In this document: piece after piece, positions 33,451 through 33,557 of the stretch
How the letters are laid out: each line of letters opens with the position of its first letter
How positions within the stretch are numbered: the stretch's first letter is position 1
NCBI GenBank assembly: GCA_021787395.1
Contig: JAJYLZ010000036.1
Coordinates: forward strand, 1-33,557
Origin: Chloroflexota bacterium
Lineage (GTDB): Bacteria; Chloroflexota; Limnocylindria; Limnocylindrales; CSP1-4
Reading direction: 5' to 3'
Length of the DNA: 33,557 bases
Made by a program: the position numbers and the translations under genes
Notes under the pieces: generated by a model
What the model saw: only the letters and a program-made list of their open reading frames with translations
What the model was told of the DNA's origin: nothing
Databases searched by the model: none

Positions 33451-33495
33451 TGCTCAGTGAAACTGTCAGGGCCAACTGCTCAGTGATTTTGTCAG
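33451..33495 (+). repeat. Two 19-bp direct repeats at the end of an insertion sequence
   Basis: TGCTCAGTGAAACTGTCAG (33451-33469) and TGCTCAGTGATTTTGTCAG (33477-33495) differ only in three central bases and are 26 bp apart start to start. They immediately precede the transposase start, so they are probably terminal/subterminal transposase-binding sites. The A/T-containing core stands out against the surrounding GC-rich DNA. The exact outer end of the element is not certain. Confidence 0.7.
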
Positions 33496-33504
33496 TCTCG
33501 CCCC

Positions 33505-33557
33505 ATGAGGGAGACACTGACGTTGAACGCCAAGGAGCAGCAGCGCAGCGAGGTCGT
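33505..33557 (+). CDS. ISNCY-like transposase, N-terminus only
   Basis: Seventeen residues are visible (MRETLTLNAKEQQRSEV), running off the window. The start M-R-E-T-L-T-x-N-x-K-E-Q is the typical opening of ISNCY-family transposases, where a helix-turn-helix follows. The family call is from recall of that pattern in a very short stretch, so moderate confidence only. Confidence 0.6.
   Translation, partial: MRETLTLNAKEQQRSEV

Larger units (their letters stand above)
33451..33557 (+). mobile_element. Left end of an ISNCY-like insertion sequence (continues past the window)
   Basis: Paired end repeats plus the first codons of a transposase mark the left boundary of an IS. Only about 107 bp are visible. 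It inserted between ndk and whatever follows. The boundary is placed at the first repeat for lack of the other end. Confidence 0.65.

Noticed and set aside
1..33557. CRISPR array, integrase, toxin-antitoxin or other defence module
   Set aside because: No regular repeat-spacer pattern, no cas-like or integrase motifs and no small toxin-antitoxin pair were recognised; the only mobile element is the IS at the right edge.

Overview
This window comes from a very high-G+C, free-living bacterium. Class I lysyl-tRNA synthetase, a deazaflavin (F420)-type nitroreductase, cytochrome bd, a proton-pumping pyrophosphatase, leaderless promoters and an ISNCY-like insertion sequence together suggest a Chloroflexota lineage (Limnocylindria-like) or, less likely, an actinobacterium. 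This placement is inference; no rRNA is present. Most of the window is housekeeping and energy metabolism. No CRISPR array, prophage or obvious defence island is visible.

Layout. Positions 1-4868 (minus) hold the cytochrome bd oxidase operon cydA-cydB-cydD-cydC, with cydC cut by the window edge. A PAS-LuxR regulator with a cysteine-rich PAS domain lies just upstream (5075-5851, minus). Then come a DinB-like protein (minus) and a divergent alpha/beta hydrolase (plus). Positions 7558-15104 (minus) are a complete tryptophan operon: promoter, a tRNA-Trp-sensing T-box leader, trpE, trpG, trpD, a single-gene fusion of trpC, trpF and trpB, and trpA. Every gene junction in the operon is a 4-nt stop/start overlap.

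Positions 15534-18765 (minus) encode a MacA/MacB-like membrane-fusion protein and permease with no ATPase gene between them. Next are an F420-dependent nitroreductase-like protein, a secreted HAF-repeat protein with seven repeats, and a tRNA-Ser(UGA) with encoded CCA. Positions 21349-25480 (minus) form a translation/transcription cluster: greA, class I lysyl-tRNA synthetase, serS and an RDD membrane protein. It has a clear promoter and an early terminator-like hairpin in the greA leader. argR, uppP and the K+-independent H+-pyrophosphatase hppA follow up to 29191 (minus).

The plus strand from 29521 to 32759 carries lepB (leaderless), an unrecognised membrane protein, and a divergent NuoN/MrpD-like proton-channel subunit with a long disordered linker. 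ndk (minus) follows. The window ends inside an insertion sequence: two 19-bp direct repeats precede the first codons of an ISNCY-like transposase.

Most notable are the TrpC-TrpF-TrpB triple fusion under T-box control, the orphan NuoN-like pair behind lepB, the ABC exporter lacking its ATPase, the terminator-like hairpin at the start of the greA transcript, and a consistent 6-nt spacing between -10 boxes and start codons at three leaderless genes.
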